From assembly GCF_018494065.1 (NCBI RefSeq), contig NZ_JABBFR010000005.1, positions 1-64,000 of the forward strand: 64,000 nt of DNA. The letters run 5' to 3'. A program made the position numbers and the translations under genes. Under the pieces are notes generated by a model. The model was not told where the DNA came from and made no database searches. It saw only the letters and a program-made list of their open reading frames with translations. The DNA comes from Rosenbergiella gaditana. Its GTDB lineage: Bacteria > Pseudomonadota > Gammaproteobacteria > Enterobacterales > Enterobacteriaceae. This document shows, one piece after another, positions 20,378 through 33,906 of the stretch (positions are counted from its first letter, which is position 1; every line of letters begins with the position of its first letter).

Positions 20378-20950
20378 ATGCTTAAAAGAGGTGGTTTGCG
20401 ATTATTAACTTCGAGCGAAATTCGTCTGGCAACTGAGCTATACCGTAACAGCATCCAGTACAATCGGGTATGGATTCATCACGGTAGCTACTTGCCATTT
20501 GGTATGCAGGAAAATAACACTGCGATGACCCCGAACGGCGAGATATGGTTCGAAACTAACGTTTATCGTGATGATTATTCAAAGAATCTAGTAGATTCAC
20601 AGCATTTGTTTATGCATAAAATGATGCATGTTTGGCAATATCAGCGCGGTATGAATGTCAAAATGCGTGGTTTAGTTTCTTGGGCGGTAAATTACCAATA
20701 CGATCTTGATAGAAAAATGTTATCTAGTTATCCCATGGAGCAACAGGCGACTATTGTAGCGGATTATTGGTTACTTACCAGGTTCGGTTTTAGCGGTTTT
20801 AAACAAATAGTCAATTATGTAAATTACGATAAAACGGAGCCTAAAAGATCTTTGATTATAAAATATGAGAAGGTCCTGGGGGATTTCCTCTGTGATGAAA
20901 TATGTATATTTATCGTTTATGCTTTTTTTTCTATCGGGTTGCGTTGGTGA
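20378..20950 (+). CDS. T6SS/Rhs-associated metallopeptidase-like effector with altered HExxH
   Basis: The 190-residue product resembles the small 'Vgr-related' putative metallopeptidases found beside type VI secretion vgrG/rhs genes, with the segments LRLLTSSEIRLATELY, NGEIWFET and MMHVWQYQRGMNVKMRG. The family zinc motif HEMxHVWQ reads HKMMH here (His80-Lys81-His84), so the catalytic Glu is replaced by Lys. AAGGAG lies five bases before the ATG at 20378. The last 56 bases overlap the downstream lipoprotein gene. GC content falls along the gene. It has no signal peptide, as expected for a T6SS cargo. Activity is doubtful; family assignment is moderate. Confidence 0.65.
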   Translation: MLKRGGLRLLTSSEIRLATELYRNSIQYNRVWIHHGSYLPFGMQENNTAMTPNGEIWFETNVYRDDYSKNLVDSQHLFMHKMMHVWQYQRGMNVKMRGLVSWAVNYQYDLDRKMLSSYPMEQQATIVADYWLLTRFGFSGFKQIVNYVNYDKTEPKRSLIIKYEKVLGDFLCDEICIFIVYAFFSIGLRW

Positions 20951-21248
20951 TAGGTTGGTTTTCCGTGATAAGGGTGATGCAGTTGTGCTTAAAAATTCTA
21001 TTTGTATTGCGTCAGAATCCGGAGATGTTTTAGATTATTATATGCTAAGTTATTCTGTAAATAATTACCATCCACCATTAATTATGGAGGATGATATAGC
21101 TAAAAAATATCCCAATACCTGCATAAAGATAGAATTAGTAAATAATGCCGACTACGGATTGGTTTACACAATAAATGGAAGAAACTATCGATTTGAATTT
21201 AATATCGATGTTAACGGAAAAATAACAAATACCTACAGTAAGTCGTAA
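20895..21248 (+). CDS. Putative T6SS immunity lipoprotein
   Basis: The 117-residue product begins MKYVYLSFMLFFLSGC, a lipoprotein signal with lipobox LSGC, and continues as a mostly beta-like, AT-rich domain. Its start lies inside the effector gene, so the two are co-transcribed and probably coupled. A periplasmic lipoprotein directly after a T6SS metallopeptidase-like effector is the usual layout of an immunity gene. The role is inferred from context and signal peptide, not from a recognised catalytic motif. Confidence 0.6.
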   Translation: MKYVYLSFMLFFLSGCVGDRLVFRDKGDAVVLKNSICIASESGDVLDYYMLSYSVNNYHPPLIMEDDIAKKYPNTCIKIELVNNADYGLVYTINGRNYRFEFNIDVNGKITNTYSKS

Positions 21249-21250
21249 AA

Positions 21251-21277
21251 GGCACCCGGCATTTCGCCGGGTGGAGT
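21251..21277 (-). terminator. Hairpin terminator at the effector-phage boundary
   Basis: CACCCGGC and GCCGGGTG form a perfect 8-bp stem with a five-base loop. On the minus strand it is followed by CCTTTT, so it can end the DUF2303 transcript. It may also stop the immunity gene transcript. Confidence 0.65.
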
Positions 21278-21285
21278 ATTGTCGT

Positions 21286-21705
21286 TTAGGCTTGCGCATC
21301 GTAGACGGTTGCTTCGGTCACACCGGCTTTAACGCTCTCAACGACAGAGTTAAAGGCATCTTCGATCACGCGCTCCGGGTTGATGAGCTTGAAGGTAAAT
21401 GCCAGCTTACCTTCGCGCAGGCGGTAACGCAGACTGGCCTGCACCTCATACGATTCACGGTTATGGAACGGTGCCAGCCCCAGCGTGATAACTTCCGGTA
21501 CCTCAATGGTGCCTTTGTCGTTTTCATCGCTGTAGTTGAACTGAAACTCCCCGGTGGCCAGGCGGATTGCTGAACCAAACACCGCTTTGCGGATCACCTG
21601 GAATTTAGTCGCGATCTCCAGCAATTCCGCACCGGTTGGGGTAACGATGTCGCTAGCGCAGTCTTCCAGGAATTCAGCAAATTCCTCCTGCCCCATCGCT
21701 TTCAC
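21286..21705 (-). pseudogene. DUF2303 (YfdQ-like) phage protein, C-terminal half
   Basis: The 139-residue reading matches the C-terminal half of phage DUF2303 proteins (E. coli YfdQ is about 274 residues): EFAEFLEDCASDIVTPTGAELLEIA, GEFQFNYSDEN and LRYRLREGKLAFTFKL. The N-terminal half is missing, and the sequence upstream does not continue it. DUF2303 genes travel in the same replication modules as the polymerase fragment at 19830-20314, so both probably come from one prophage that was later split by the effector pair. Confidence 0.75.
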
Positions 21706-22249
21706 GTTCCCTTCTTATCTTAGTAATCGGCTGCCGTAGTCAGGGACTCCTCATGTGCGTCATATATCTGGACTCTCCACCGCCATTATGGTTGACCAAA
21801 AGCCAATTGGGAACAGACAGTCGTTCTACCGTCGGTACGGCAACCGATGTCTCGCCTCTACTTCGACTTACTTTTTCCCGAGTTGGATTGCCGAGTGCAG
21901 GATATTCTTCCGCTTTTTCGTTCAACGATTCCAGCGGAATGTGCCCAGAGAGCCAAGGGAGCGGCGAAGTCTTTGATATCGACGAAAGCGAGCTGATCGA
22001 TATGCAAAAATCGATCGATGATGGCGCTTTTAACTTCCAAGCTTATCAAAAATCACTCAGCCTCTCGCGAGAATGCAACAGGTAGGCGCTGGCTACTGAA
22101 CGATTGGAGGTGCAACGTCAACCCCAGCGGTTTGTTCTGCATATAATAATTCGCGAAAAATATGCCGGCTCTCGTGTTACCTCGCTGACATAGTCTATGC
22201 TGATTAGCAAAGTGTAGAGTCATATCAGCAAGCTAATTGGAGGCAGACT
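21706..22249. other. Unassigned island DNA with an orphan open frame (21753-22085)
   Basis: No gene could be recognised. The plus-strand frame 21753-22085 (110 codons, beginning MCVIYLDSPPPLWL and ending with acidic SGEVFDIDESELIDMQKSIDD) is the only long one that could be real; it has no clear ribosome site. An antisense frame (21740-21925) also reads like protein. The last 80 bases hold the yfcH leader. Confidence 0.3.
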
Positions 22250-23149
22250 ATGAAGATTTTGATCACCGGTGCCAGTGGGCTAATTGGGCAGCGTTTGACC
22301 GAGACGTTGCTGAGTCAGTTTCATCAAATCACTGCCTTGACGCGCACGCCGGAGCGTGCGGCCAAACTTCTCGGTCCTCAGGTGCAGCTGTGGAACACGC
22401 TTGCGGACAAGACGTCGCTAGACGGTTTTGACGCTGTCATCAATCTGGCTGGGGAGCCCATTGCCGACAAGCGTTGGACTAAAGATCAGAAACAGAAACT
22501 CTGTGACAGCCGCTGGCAGTTGACTGCACAGCTTGCTGCGCTAATTAAGGCCAGTGCTAACCCACCGTCGGTATTCATCTCGGGGTCTGCGGTGGGGTAT
22601 TATGGTGACCAGGGGCAGGCGCTGGTTACCGAAGACCGCCTAGCGAAGAAAGAGTTTACCTGGCAGCTCTGTTCGCGCTGGGAAGCGCTGGCACTCGAGG
22701 CGAAAAGTGAGAAAACCCGTGTATGTCTGTTGCGTACTGGCGTGGTCCTTTCACGACAGGGCGGGGCGTTGTCGAAGATGGTAATGCCGTTTCGCGCCTG
22801 TCTCGGTGGACCCTTTGGCGATGGTCAGCAATATATGCCGTGGATACATATCGATGACATGCTGAATGCCATACAATTTTTACTTCACCAGAATACCTTA
22901 AACGGCCCTTTCAATATGGTCGCGCCGAATCCGGCTCGCAATGAACAATTCAGTACTCTACTGGCTAAGGTGTTACATCGCCCCTCTTTTATGCGTGTAC
23001 CCGCTACTATGGTGCAATGGCTGATGGGCGAATCAGCAATATTAGTGTTAGGGGGTCAACAGGCTATTCCTCAACGGCTTATCGATGCGGGCTATAAGTT
23101 TCGCTATAACGAGCTAAAGCCTGCCCTCGAGGATGTATTAAAAAATTAG
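22250..23149 (+). CDS. yfcH: TIGR01777-family epimerase/oxidoreductase YfcH
   Basis: The 299-residue SDR-type protein has an N-terminal NAD(P)-binding Rossmann motif ([12 protein letters not shown]), the family block [26 protein letters not shown] with the active Tyr, and a C-terminal [14 protein letters not shown] segment. It resembles E. coli YfcH, whose substrate is unknown. The gene normally lies elsewhere in E. coli, so its presence here between island DNA and tadA marks a rearrangement or insertion. TTGGAGG lies just before the ATG. Confidence 0.88.
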   Translation: MKILITGASGLIGQRLTETLLSQFHQITALTRTPERAAKLLGPQVQLWNTLADKTSLDGFDAVINLAGEPIADKRWTKDQKQKLCDSRWQLTAQLAALIKASANPPSVFISGSAVGYYGDQGQALVTEDRLAKKEFTWQLCSRWEALALEAKSEKTRVCLLRTGVVLSRQGGALSKMVMPFRACLGGPFGDGQQYMPWIHIDDMLNAIQFLLHQNTLNGPFNMVAPNPARNEQFSTLLAKVLHRPSFMRVPATMVQWLMGESAILVLGGQQAIPQRLIDAGYKFRYNELKPALEDVLKN

Positions 23150-25622
<2,473 letters not shown>

Positions 25623-25787
25623 ATAGTTATCTCTCGGTTCTGCTCGCGATTCCCCTGATGGTAGGGAGTGAATCTTATGATTTCTTAGCGCAAGACGGAG
25701 TGCATTCTGAGCAATTTAGCGCCAGAGAGCAACTTTTTAAGCAATAAATGTTCATGAAATAGGAGGGCGACTATTGTGATAAATTCC

Positions 25788-25803
25788 GCGCAAACGGTTT
25801 CGT
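25788..25803. promoter_or_regulatory. PurR operator of purL
   Basis: GCGCAAACGGTTTCGT differs at one base from the E. coli purL operator as recalled and fits the PurR palindrome. It lies 90 bases before the purL start. Confidence 0.85.
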
Positions 25804-25892
25804 AATGTGACGAGATTCATTATACTAGCGCCGTTTTCCCACTGTAGCGCCAGTGTATGTCAGCCAGACATACCGACGACGAGAGATGATTA

Positions 25893-28800
25893 ATGATGGA
25901 AATTTTGCGTGGTTCGCCTGCCCTTTCTGCCTTTCGAATTAACAAGCTAGTCACCACCTTTCAAGAACTTCAGTTGCCTATCCGTTCACTGTATGCTGAA
26001 TACGTGCACTTTGCTGATGTGACACAACCGTTAACCGATACGCAAACAACGCGATTAGAAAAATTATTACGCTATGGTCCCTCATTGGCCGAGCATACGC
26101 CGCAGGGGCAATTACTCTTAGTCACCCCACGTCCTGGCACCATCTCTCCATGGTCATCGAAAGCTACCGATATCGCACATAACTGCGAATTACCCATGGT
26201 GAAGCGTTTAGAACGCGGGTTAGCCTTCTATATTGATGCCCCTGAGCTGGATAAAAAACAGTTTGAGCAGGTCGCGGGCTTATTACACGATCGAATGATG
26301 GAAACGGTCTATACCGTTCTTTCTGACGCAGAGCAACTCTTTACTCAGCACACCCCGCACCCCCTTACCTCGATTGATATTCAGCAAGGCGGCCGCCAAG
26401 CCCTCTCTGAGGCTAATATCCGTCTTGGTCTAGCGCTTGCAGAAGATGAAATTGATTACCTACTCAACGCCTTTACGCAGCTGGGAAGAAATCCTAACGA
26501 CGTTGAGTTATATATGTTTGCTCAAGCTAACTCTGAGCACTGCCGTCATAAAATTTTTAACGCGGATTGGGTCATTGATGGCGTAGAGCAGCCGAAATCG
26601 CTGTTTAAAATGATTAAAAATACCTTCGAAACGACCCCTGAACATGTATTATCAGCCTATAAAGACAACGCTGCAGTGATGGAAGGATCCGTAGCGGGGC
26701 GTTTCTATGCAGAAGCCGAAACGGGTCAATACGGTTTTCATCAACAACCTATTCATATCTTAATGAAGGTTGAGACCCACAACCACCCGACCGCTATTTC
26801 ACCTTGGCCAGGTGCGGCGACAGGTTCTGGCGGTGAAATCCGCGACGAAGGCGCAACCGGTCGCGGAGCAAAACCGAAAGCCGGCCTTACGGGGTTCTCT
26901 GTATCGAACCTCCGTATTCCTGGCTTCGAACAGCCTTGGGAAGAGGATTTTGGTAAGCCGGATCGTATTGTGACCGCGCTGGATATTATGTTGGATGGCC
27001 CATTAGGCGGCGCGGCATTTAATAACGAATTTGGGCGTCCTGCGCTCAATGGCTACTTCCGGACTTATGAAGAGAAGGTGAGTAGTCACAATGGTGAAGA
27101 GATCCGCGGTTATCATAAACCCATTATGTTGGCAGGCGGGATCGGCAATATTCGTGACGATCATGTTCAAAAAGGTGAAATCACCGTTGGCGCGAAACTG
27201 ATCGTACTCGGTGGCCCCTCCATGAACATCGGTCTTGGCGGTGGGGCGGCTTCGTCAATGGATTCTGGTCAGTCTGACGCGGACTTAGATTTTGCCTCAG
27301 TGCAACGCGATAACCCGGAAATGGAACGCCGCTGCCAAGAAGTGATTGACCGATGCTGGCAACGTGGGCAGGAAAATCCGATTCTCTTCATCCATGACGT
27401 CGGCGCGGGCGGTCTCTCCAACGCCATGCCTGAACTCGTTTCTGATGGTGGACGCGGTGGGCGCTTTGACCTACGTAAAATTTTGAATGACGAGCCGGGT
27501 ATGACGCCGTTGGAGATTTGGTGTAATGAATCTCAAGAGCGTTATGTATTGGCGATCGATGCCGATAAATTAGCGGAATTTGATGCAATTTGTCAGCGTG
27601 AACGTGCGCCTTATGCGGTCATTGGTGAAGCGACAGAACAACAGCATCTAACCTTAGATGATCCACATTTTGCCAACCAGCCGATCGATATGCCACTGGA
27701 TGTATTATTGGGCAAAACCCCGAAAATGACCCGTGATGTGCGTCGTCAACAAGCAAAAGGGGATGACTTTACTGCGCAGGGTATCGATCTTGCTGAAGCT
27801 GTTAAACGTGTGCTGCACCTCCCAGCTGTGGCTGAAAAAACTTTCTTAATTACGATTGGTGATCGCACTGTCACGGGTATGGTTGCGCGTGACCAGATGG
27901 TCGGACCTTGGCAAATTCCTGTTGCTAACTGTGCCGTGACCACGACAAGCTTGGACAGCTATACGGGTGAAGCATTTGCGATGGGCGAGCGTGCGCCGGT
28001 TGCGTTGCTCGACTATGCTGCATCCGCTCGCTTAGCCGTGGGGGAAGCCTTAACCAACTTAGCCGCGACCGCTATCGGCGATCTTAAGCAAATTAAACTC
28101 TCTGCAAACTGGATGGCAGCAGCGGGGCATCCTGGTGAAGATGCAGGATTATACGATGCCGTGAAAGCGGTCGGTGAAGAGCTGTGTCCTGCACTGGGGC
28201 TAACCATCCCAGTGGGTAAAGACTCTATGTCGATGAAAACACGCTGGCAGGAGCAGGGCGAAGACCGTGAGGTCATCTCACCGATGTCTTTAGCGATCAC
28301 CGCTTTTGCTCGGGTGGAAGATGTACGTTTGACGGTAACACCGGAATTAAAATCTGATCGAGACAATCTACTGCTATTGGTCGATTTAGGTCAGGGACAA
28401 CAAGCCCTCGGTGCAACAGCGCTCGCACAAGTCTATCGTAAGTTGGGTCAACAGTCTGCAGATGTGCGTGATACAGAAAAACTTCGTGGTTTCTTTAACG
28501 CCATTCAACAGCTAGTGAGTGATCGCAAACTGCTGGCTTATCACGATCGCTCTGACGGTGGGTTGTTAGTTACGCTGGCGGAAATGGCATTTGCCGGTCA
28601 CTGTGCCATTGATGCGGATATCAGTGCTCTTGGTTCTGAGTCTATTGCCGCTTTATTCAATGAAGAACTGGGTGCGGTATTACAAATTGCTCGTGACGAT
28701 CTCCAGACCGTCCAAACGGTCTTCGCACACTATGGTTTGGACGAAGATCTGAAGGTTATCGGAAAAGCGAGCCCAGGCAATCACTTTACACTGGTTGCAG

Positions 28801-29783
28801 CGGGGCAAACGGTCTATTCAGAACAACGCTCGCAACTGCGCGAATGGTGGGCGGAAACGACCTGGCAAATGCAACGTCTGCGTGATAACCCTGCTTGTGC
28901 GGATGAAGAACATCAAGCGAAACTGGATGAGCGTGACCCAGGGCTCAACGTTTCACTCAGTTTCGATCCGAGCGACGATGTCGCGGCGCCAATGATTGCC
29001 ACGGGTGCACGACCAGTCCTTGCTGTGTTACGGGAGCAAGGGGTCAATTCACACGTTGAGATGGCTGCCGCGTTCCATCGTGCAGGGTTCGATACTCGCG
29101 ACGTCCATATGAGCGACTTACTGGCAGGGCGCACAACTCTCGACGGATTCCATATGCTCGCGGCGTGTGGCGGCTTTTCCTATGGTGATGTTCTTGGGGC
29201 GGGTGAGGGCTGGGCGAAGTCCATCCTGTTTAATCCAAGAGTGCGTGATACCTTCGCGGAATTCTTCAATCGTGACCAAACATTGGCACTTGGCGTGTGT
29301 AATGGCTGTCAAATGGTGTCTAATTTACGTGAAATTATTCCAGGAAGTGAATTGTGGCCACGCTTTGTACGTAACCAATCAGAACGCTTCGAAGCGCGTT
29401 TTAGCCTAGTCGAAGTGGTCGAAAGCCCTTCACTGGTCTTAGAGGGTATGGTCGGTTCACGGATGCCAATCGCTGTTTCTCACGGCGAGGGCTTTGTTGA
29501 GGTACGTAACAGCGCGCACCTGCAACAACTGGAAAGCAGCAAGCTGACCGCCTTACGTTTTGTTAATAACCATGGCGAAGTGACCCAGCAGTATCCGGCT
29601 AACCCGAATGGCTCGCCGAACGGTATTACGGCTGTGACCAATACCTCTGGACGTGTCACCATCATGATGCCTCATCCAGAACGTGTTTTCCGCACAGTCA
29701 GTAACTCATGGCATCCGGAAAATTGGGGTGAAGACAGCCCTTGGATGCGTTTATTCAGAAATGCACGTAAACAATTAGGGTAG
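25893..29783 (+). CDS. purL: Phosphoribosylformylglycinamidine synthase
   Basis: The 1296-residue single-chain enzyme makes FGAM from FGAR, glutamine and ATP in purine synthesis. It has the N-terminal FGAR-AT domains beginning [15 protein letters not shown], the duplicated ATP-binding AIR synthase-like core ([27 protein letters not shown] broadly conserved) and a C-terminal class-I glutaminase with the nucleophile in GVCNGCQM and His/Glu in PHPERVF. It has the same length as E. coli PurL within one residue. A PurR site lies upstream. In E. coli glrK-qseG-glrR follow, but here glnB does. Confidence 0.97.
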   Translation: MMEILRGSPALSAFRINKLVTTFQELQLPIRSLYAEYVHFADVTQPLTDTQTTRLEKLLRYGPSLAEHTPQGQLLLVTPRPGTISPWSSKATDIAHNCELPMVKRLERGLAFYIDAPELDKKQFEQVAGLLHDRMMETVYTVLSDAEQLFTQHTPHPLTSIDIQQGGRQALSEANIRLGLALAEDEIDYLLNAFTQLGRNPNDVELYMFAQANSEHCRHKIFNADWVIDGVEQPKSLFKMIKNTFETTPEHVLSAYKDNAAVMEGSVAGRFYAEAETGQYGFHQQPIHILMKVETHNHPTAISPWPGAATGSGGEIRDEGATGRGAKPKAGLTGFSVSNLRIPGFEQPWEEDFGKPDRIVTALDIMLDGPLGGAAFNNEFGRPALNGYFRTYEEKVSSHNGEEIRGYHKPIMLAGGIGNIRDDHVQKGEITVGAKLIVLGGPSMNIGLGGGAASSMDSGQSDADLDFASVQRDNPEMERRCQEVIDRCWQRGQENPILFIHDVGAGGLSNAMPELVSDGGRGGRFDLRKILNDEPGMTPLEIWCNESQERYVLAIDADKLAEFDAICQRERAPYAVIGEATEQQHLTLDDPHFANQPIDMPLDVLLGKTPKMTRDVRRQQAKGDDFTAQGIDLAEAVKRVLHLPAVAEKTFLITIGDRTVTGMVARDQMVGPWQIPVANCAVTTTSLDSYTGEAFAMGERAPVALLDYAASARLAVGEALTNLAATAIGDLKQIKLSANWMAAAGHPGEDAGLYDAVKAVGEELCPALGLTIPVGKDSMSMKTRWQEQGEDREVISPMSLAITAFARVEDVRLTVTPELKSDRDNLLLLVDLGQGQQALGATALAQVYRKLGQQSADVRDTEKLRGFFNAIQQLVSDRKLLAYHDRSDGGLLVTLAEMAFAGHCAIDADISALGSESIAALFNEELGAVLQIARDDLQTVQTVFAHYGLDEDLKVIGKASPGNHFTLVAAGQTVYSEQRSQLREWWAETTWQMQRLRDNPACADEEHQAKLDERDPGLNVSLSFDPSDDVAAPMIATGARPVLAVLREQGVNSHVEMAAAFHRAGFDTRDVHMSDLLAGRTTLDGFHMLAACGGFSYGDVLGAGEGWAKSILFNPRVRDTFAEFFNRDQTLALGVCNGCQMVSNLREIIPGSELWPRFVRNQSERFEARFSLVEVVESPSLVLEGMVGSRMPIAVSHGEGFVEVRNSAHLQQLESSKLTALRFVNNHGEVTQQYPANPNGSPNGITAVTNTSGRVTIMMPHPERVFRTVSNSWHPENWGEDSPWMRLFRNARKQLG

Positions 29784-30439
<656 letters not shown>

Positions 30440-30521
30440 TGCTTCCTTCTGGCTAAGCAGTACGCTTGAGTACAAGTTAGCTTTGCTCGTGCTGCTTTGC
30501 CTGTGCCATCCTTAACCTTGG

Positions 30522-30543
30522 CTAACCTAACCTAACCTAACCT
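30522..30543. repeat. Tandem CTAAC repeat
   Basis: Four perfect CTAAC pentamers run in a row, followed by CT. The copy number may vary by slippage. A nearby TTAACC (about 30512) may be a decayed further unit. Confidence 0.75.
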
Positions 30544-30663
30544 GCTGAGGTCGATACGTGACTTTTCTTGCACCCGCTTTTAGTCGTTACTTCCTTGAAA
30601 TCATCTCTGCCATCTTATCGCGCAGCATACCGTTGGCTGCAATTTAATCGACCAGCTTGAAAA

Positions 30664-30679
30664 GCCAAACGATTGCGTA
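30664..30679. promoter_or_regulatory. Candidate PurR box of glyA
   Basis: AGCCAAACGATTGCGT matches the PurR consensus at 13 of 16 positions by eye and lies 110 bases before glyA. E. coli glyA is also a PurR target. Confidence 0.6.
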
Positions 30680-30787
30680 AAAAGAGAGGCTTCTCTCTAC
30701 CACCCAGCTTGAAAAGAGTTTACACTAACCGACATTACCCGTTGTGGGGGAATTTTGATGTTAAAAGCAAGCTGAGTGGAGATGGGA

Positions 30788-32041
30788 ATGTTAAAGCGAG
30801 AAATGAACATAGCCGATTACGATGCGGCATTATGGCAGGCGATGGAGCAAGAGAAAGTGCGTCAGGAAGAGCATATTGAACTGATTGCTTCAGAAAACTA
30901 CACCAGTCCACGTGTAATGGAAGCGCAAGGATCACAACTGACCAATAAGTATGCCGAAGGTTATCCGGGCAAACGTTATTATGGTGGTTGTGAATACGTT
31001 GATATCGTTGAACAACTTGCAATTGACCGTGCAAAAGCGCTTTTTGGTGCAGATTACGCGAATGTCCAGCCTCACTCAGGCTCTCAAGCTAACTTCGGCG
31101 TGTTTACCGCTCTGCTTAACCCAGGAGATACTATTCTTGGGATGAACCTAGCACACGGTGGCCACCTCACTCACGGTTCCCCGGTTAACCTGTCGGGTAA
31201 ACTCTATAACGTCATTCCTTACGGCATCGATGAAAGCGGTAAGATTGATTATGACGAACTGGCGGCGCTCGCTCAGCAACACAAGCCTAAGATGATTATT
31301 GGCGGATTCTCTGCCTATTCGGGCGTCTGTGATTGGGCAAAAATGCGTGAAATCGCTGACAGCATCGGCGCATGGTTATTCGTCGATATGGCACACGTTG
31401 CAGGGTTAGTTGCGGCGGATGTCTATCCTAATCCATTACCCCATGCTCACGTGGTCACCACAACGACCCACAAAACCTTAGCTGGTCCCCGCGGTGGCCT
31501 GATCCTTGCTCAAGGTGGTGACGAAGATCTGTATAAGAAATTGAACTCTGCTGTATTCCCAGGTGGCCAAGGCGGCCCACTGATGCATGTTATCGCGGGT
31601 AAAGCTGTGGCCTTCAAAGAAGCGATGGAGCCAGAATTCAAAACTTACCAACAGCAAGTGGCGAAGAATGCTAAAGCGATGGTAGAAGTACTGCTTGAGC
31701 GCGGCTATAACATCGTCTCTGGCGGTACACACAACCATCTATTCTTATTGGACCTGGTTGAGAAGAATCTAACCGGTAAAGAAGCCGATGCCGCACTGGG
31801 CAGCGCGAATATTACTGTGAACAAAAACAGTGTACCGAACGATCCGAAAAGTCCTTTCGTTACCTCTGGTATCCGTATTGGAACGCCTGCGGTAACGCGT
31901 CGTGGCTTTAAAGAAGCCGAAGTCCGCGAGTTAGCAGGATGGATTGCCGATGTATTAGATAACATCAACGATGCGGCAACCATTGAGCGTGTGAAGGGCC
32001 AAGTGCTGGCACTTTGTGCGCGTTTCCCGGTTTATTCATAA
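30788..32041 (+). CDS. glyA: Serine hydroxymethyltransferase
   Basis: The 417-residue PLP enzyme interconverts serine and glycine with tetrahydrofolate and is the main source of one-carbon units. The PLP lysine lies in [13 protein letters not shown]. The conserved blocks [14 protein letters not shown] and [11 protein letters not shown] are also visible. The ATG at 30788 gives [13 protein letters not shown] as in E. coli; an earlier ATG at 30776 is not used by relatives. It ends at a strong terminator shared with suhB. Confidence 0.97.
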   Translation: MLKREMNIADYDAALWQAMEQEKVRQEEHIELIASENYTSPRVMEAQGSQLTNKYAEGYPGKRYYGGCEYVDIVEQLAIDRAKALFGADYANVQPHSGSQANFGVFTALLNPGDTILGMNLAHGGHLTHGSPVNLSGKLYNVIPYGIDESGKIDYDELAALAQQHKPKMIIGGFSAYSGVCDWAKMREIADSIGAWLFVDMAHVAGLVAADVYPNPLPHAHVVTTTTHKTLAGPRGGLILAQGGDEDLYKKLNSAVFPGGQGGPLMHVIAGKAVAFKEAMEPEFKTYQQQVAKNAKAMVEVLLERGYNIVSGGTHNHLFLLDLVEKNLTGKEADAALGSANITVNKNSVPNDPKSPFVTSGIRIGTPAVTRRGFKEAEVRELAGWIADVLDNINDAATIERVKGQVLALCARFPVYS

Positions 32042-32056
32042 AGTATTAATGTAATA

Positions 32057-32092
32057 AAAAAGCCGCGATAGTGACCTATCGCGGCTTTTCTT
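32057..32092. terminator. Bidirectional terminator between glyA and suhB
   Basis: AGCCGCGATAG and CTATCGCGGCT form an 11-bp perfect stem with a four-base loop, flanked by A and T runs. It sits between convergent genes and suits both. Confidence 0.9.
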
Positions 32093-32104
32093 TATCAAGA
32101 AAAC

Positions 32105-32908
32105 TTAGCGTTTTAACGCATCGCTAAGTTGGTCGCGCATTACCGACAACATGTCACGGACAACACGAGAGTTACCGGCAACAATATTACCTGATTGTAG
32201 ATAACCATGACCACCAGTGAAATCTGTCACCAAGCTGCCTGCTTCGCGCACTAACAGTTCACCTGCCGCAAAATCCCAAGGCTTTAAGCCAATTTCAAAG
32301 TAGCCATCGGTACGACCTGCTGCGACATAGGCTAAGTCCAATGCCGCTGAACCGGTACGACGGAAATCTGCGCATTTGGTAAACAGTGCAGTAACAACGT
32401 TTAGATAACTGGCTGAGTGCTGCTTGGCTTTGAAAGGGAAACCTGTTGCGATAATAGTCCCTTCTAAATCGCGCGCAGTACTTCCACGTAAACGGTAACC
32501 ATTGAGCTGAGCGCCTTGACCACGTACCGCGGTAAAGAGTTCGTTACGCATTGGATCATAGACGACCGCAACTTCAGTACGACCTTTAATACGAACGGCG
32601 ATAGAGACAGAGAAGTGAGGGAAACGTTTAATAAAGTTACTGGTTCCATCCAGGGGATCGATAACCCATTGTATATCCTTATCTTCACCACCTAAATCTC
32701 CGCTCTCTTCCGTCACAATACTGTGTTGTGGATAAGATTTACGGATGACTTCGATAATTAAACGCTCGGCGTCACGGTCAACGTTGGTGACAAAATCGTT
32801 GGTACCTTTTTGATTTGTTTCTACTGCGTCAGGCGTTTCATAATTTTTGGCGATAAGATTGCCGGCCTTGCGCGCTGCGCGCACGGCGATGTTCAGCATC
32901 GGATGCAT
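32105..32908 (-). CDS. suhB: Inositol-1-monophosphatase / Nus factor SuhB
   Basis: The 267-residue product has E. coli length and contains the metal-binding motifs EESGDLGG and DPLDGTSNFIKR and the C-terminal WDFAAGELLVREAG signature. It hydrolyses inositol phosphate and also acts in rRNA antitermination. It is divergent from trmJ and convergent with glyA. Confidence 0.96.
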   Translation of the reverse strand: MHPMLNIAVRAARKAGNLIAKNYETPDAVETNQKGTNDFVTNVDRDAERLIIEVIRKSYPQHSIVTEESGDLGGEDKDIQWVIDPLDGTSNFIKRFPHFSVSIAVRIKGRTEVAVVYDPMRNELFTAVRGQGAQLNGYRLRGSTARDLEGTIIATGFPFKAKQHSASYLNVVTALFTKCADFRRTGSAALDLAYVAAGRTDGYFEIGLKPWDFAAGELLVREAGSLVTDFTGGHGYLQSGNIVAGNSRVVRDMLSVMRDQLSDALKR

Positions 32909-33031
32909 CGGTTATTCCCACTGGATGTTAAAGAACGAAAAATCGCGGGGAGTATAGCAGAAGGTTAAATAAAAGTCTCAGATTATGTTAATATCCTTTT
33001 ATCATTTCTATTGGCGACATGAATCCTGCTT

Positions 33032-33766
33032 ATGTTACAGAATATACGAATTGTCTTGGTCGAAACGTCACACACCGGGAATATGGGCTCAGTCGCCCGT
33101 GCCATGAAAACCATGGGACTTTCTAACCTCTATCTTGTTAACCCATTGCTAAAACCTGATTCGCAAGCGATCTCTCTCGCTGCTGGCGCCAGTGATTTAA
33201 TCGGGGCGGCGACGATTGTCGACACCCTTGATGAAGCGATTTCAGGCTGTAGTCTAGTGGTCGGAACCAGCGCGCGTTCTCGTTCACTGCCTTGGCCAAT
33301 GTTGGATGCACGTGAGTGCGGGATAAAAAGTGTAGAAGAAGGGCAGCAAGCGCCAGTCGCCTTGGTCTTTGGCCGTGAACGTGTCGGCTTAACCAACGAT
33401 GAGCTACAAAAATGCCATTACCATGTTGCCATTCCGGCTAATCCAGATTACAGCTCGTTAAACTTAGCGATGGCCGTGCAAATTATCGCGTATGAAGTGC
33501 GCATGGCGTGGCTGGCGACTGAGCAATCTCCTGCATCAACGCAAAGTGAAGAGTCGCCTTACCCATTAGTGGATGATTTAGAGCGTTTCTATCAACATAT
33601 GGAAGGCATGATGTTGGAAAGTGGTTTTATTCGTCAAGGCAATCCAAGCCAAGTGATGAGTAAACTTCGTCGTCTCTTTACTCGTGCTCGACCTGAACGC
33701 GATGAATTGAATATTCTACGTGGCATGCTCTCATCTTTTCAGAAGGGTGAAAAGTATAAAGGCTAA
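33032..33766 (+). CDS. trmJ: tRNA (cytidine/uridine-32-2'-O)-methyltransferase TrmJ
   Basis: The 244-residue SPOUT methyltransferase begins [20 protein letters not shown] and has the knot motifs [17 protein letters not shown] and [20 protein letters not shown]. It methylates ribose 32 of several tRNAs. It lies upstream of iscR as in E. coli, with the isc control region in between. Confidence 0.96.
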   Translation: MLQNIRIVLVETSHTGNMGSVARAMKTMGLSNLYLVNPLLKPDSQAISLAAGASDLIGAATIVDTLDEAISGCSLVVGTSARSRSLPWPMLDARECGIKSVEEGQQAPVALVFGRERVGLTNDELQKCHYHVAIPANPDYSSLNLAMAVQIIAYEVRMAWLATEQSPASTQSEESPYPLVDDLERFYQHMEGMMLESGFIRQGNPSQVMSKLRRLFTRARPERDELNILRGMLSSFQKGEKYKG

Positions 33767-33793
33767 GGCTCATTGATACGCACACTCGGTTAA

Positions 33794-33818
33794 ATACCTG
33801 AGTAATTTAGTCAGGTAA
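33794..33818. promoter_or_regulatory. IscR type-1 site 1
   Basis: The 25-base site starts ATACCTGAGTAATTT and ends TAGTCAGGTAA. It matches the type-1 IscR consensus at about 23 positions. Bound [2Fe-2S]-IscR would repress the isc operon. Confidence 0.8.
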
Positions 33819-33843
33819 ATAGTTGACCAAATCACTCGGGAAT
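33819..33843. promoter_or_regulatory. IscR type-1 site 2
   Basis: The 25-base site starts ATAGTTGACCAAAT and ends CACTCGGGAAT, directly next to site 1, with about 22 consensus matches. Its TTGACC may also be the iscR promoter -35 element. Confidence 0.7.
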
Positions 33844-33906
33844 GTCAGACTGTCAGCATCAATTATTTAACATTCTGACAACTGTGAAAACCGAGGTCGT
33901 ATCACA

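Larger units (their letters stand above)
30440..30787. other. glnB-glyA gap: glyA control region
   Basis: No gene is present; hmp, which lies here in E. coli, is absent. It holds a short tandem CTAAC array (30522-30543), a likely PurR box (30664-30679) and two copies of CAGCTTGAAAAG, one near 30652 and one near 30708. Confidence 0.5.

Noticed and set aside
30522..30543. Telomere-like CTAAC array or CRISPR-like repeat
   Set aside because: Only four pentamers with no spacers; a simple tandem repeat.
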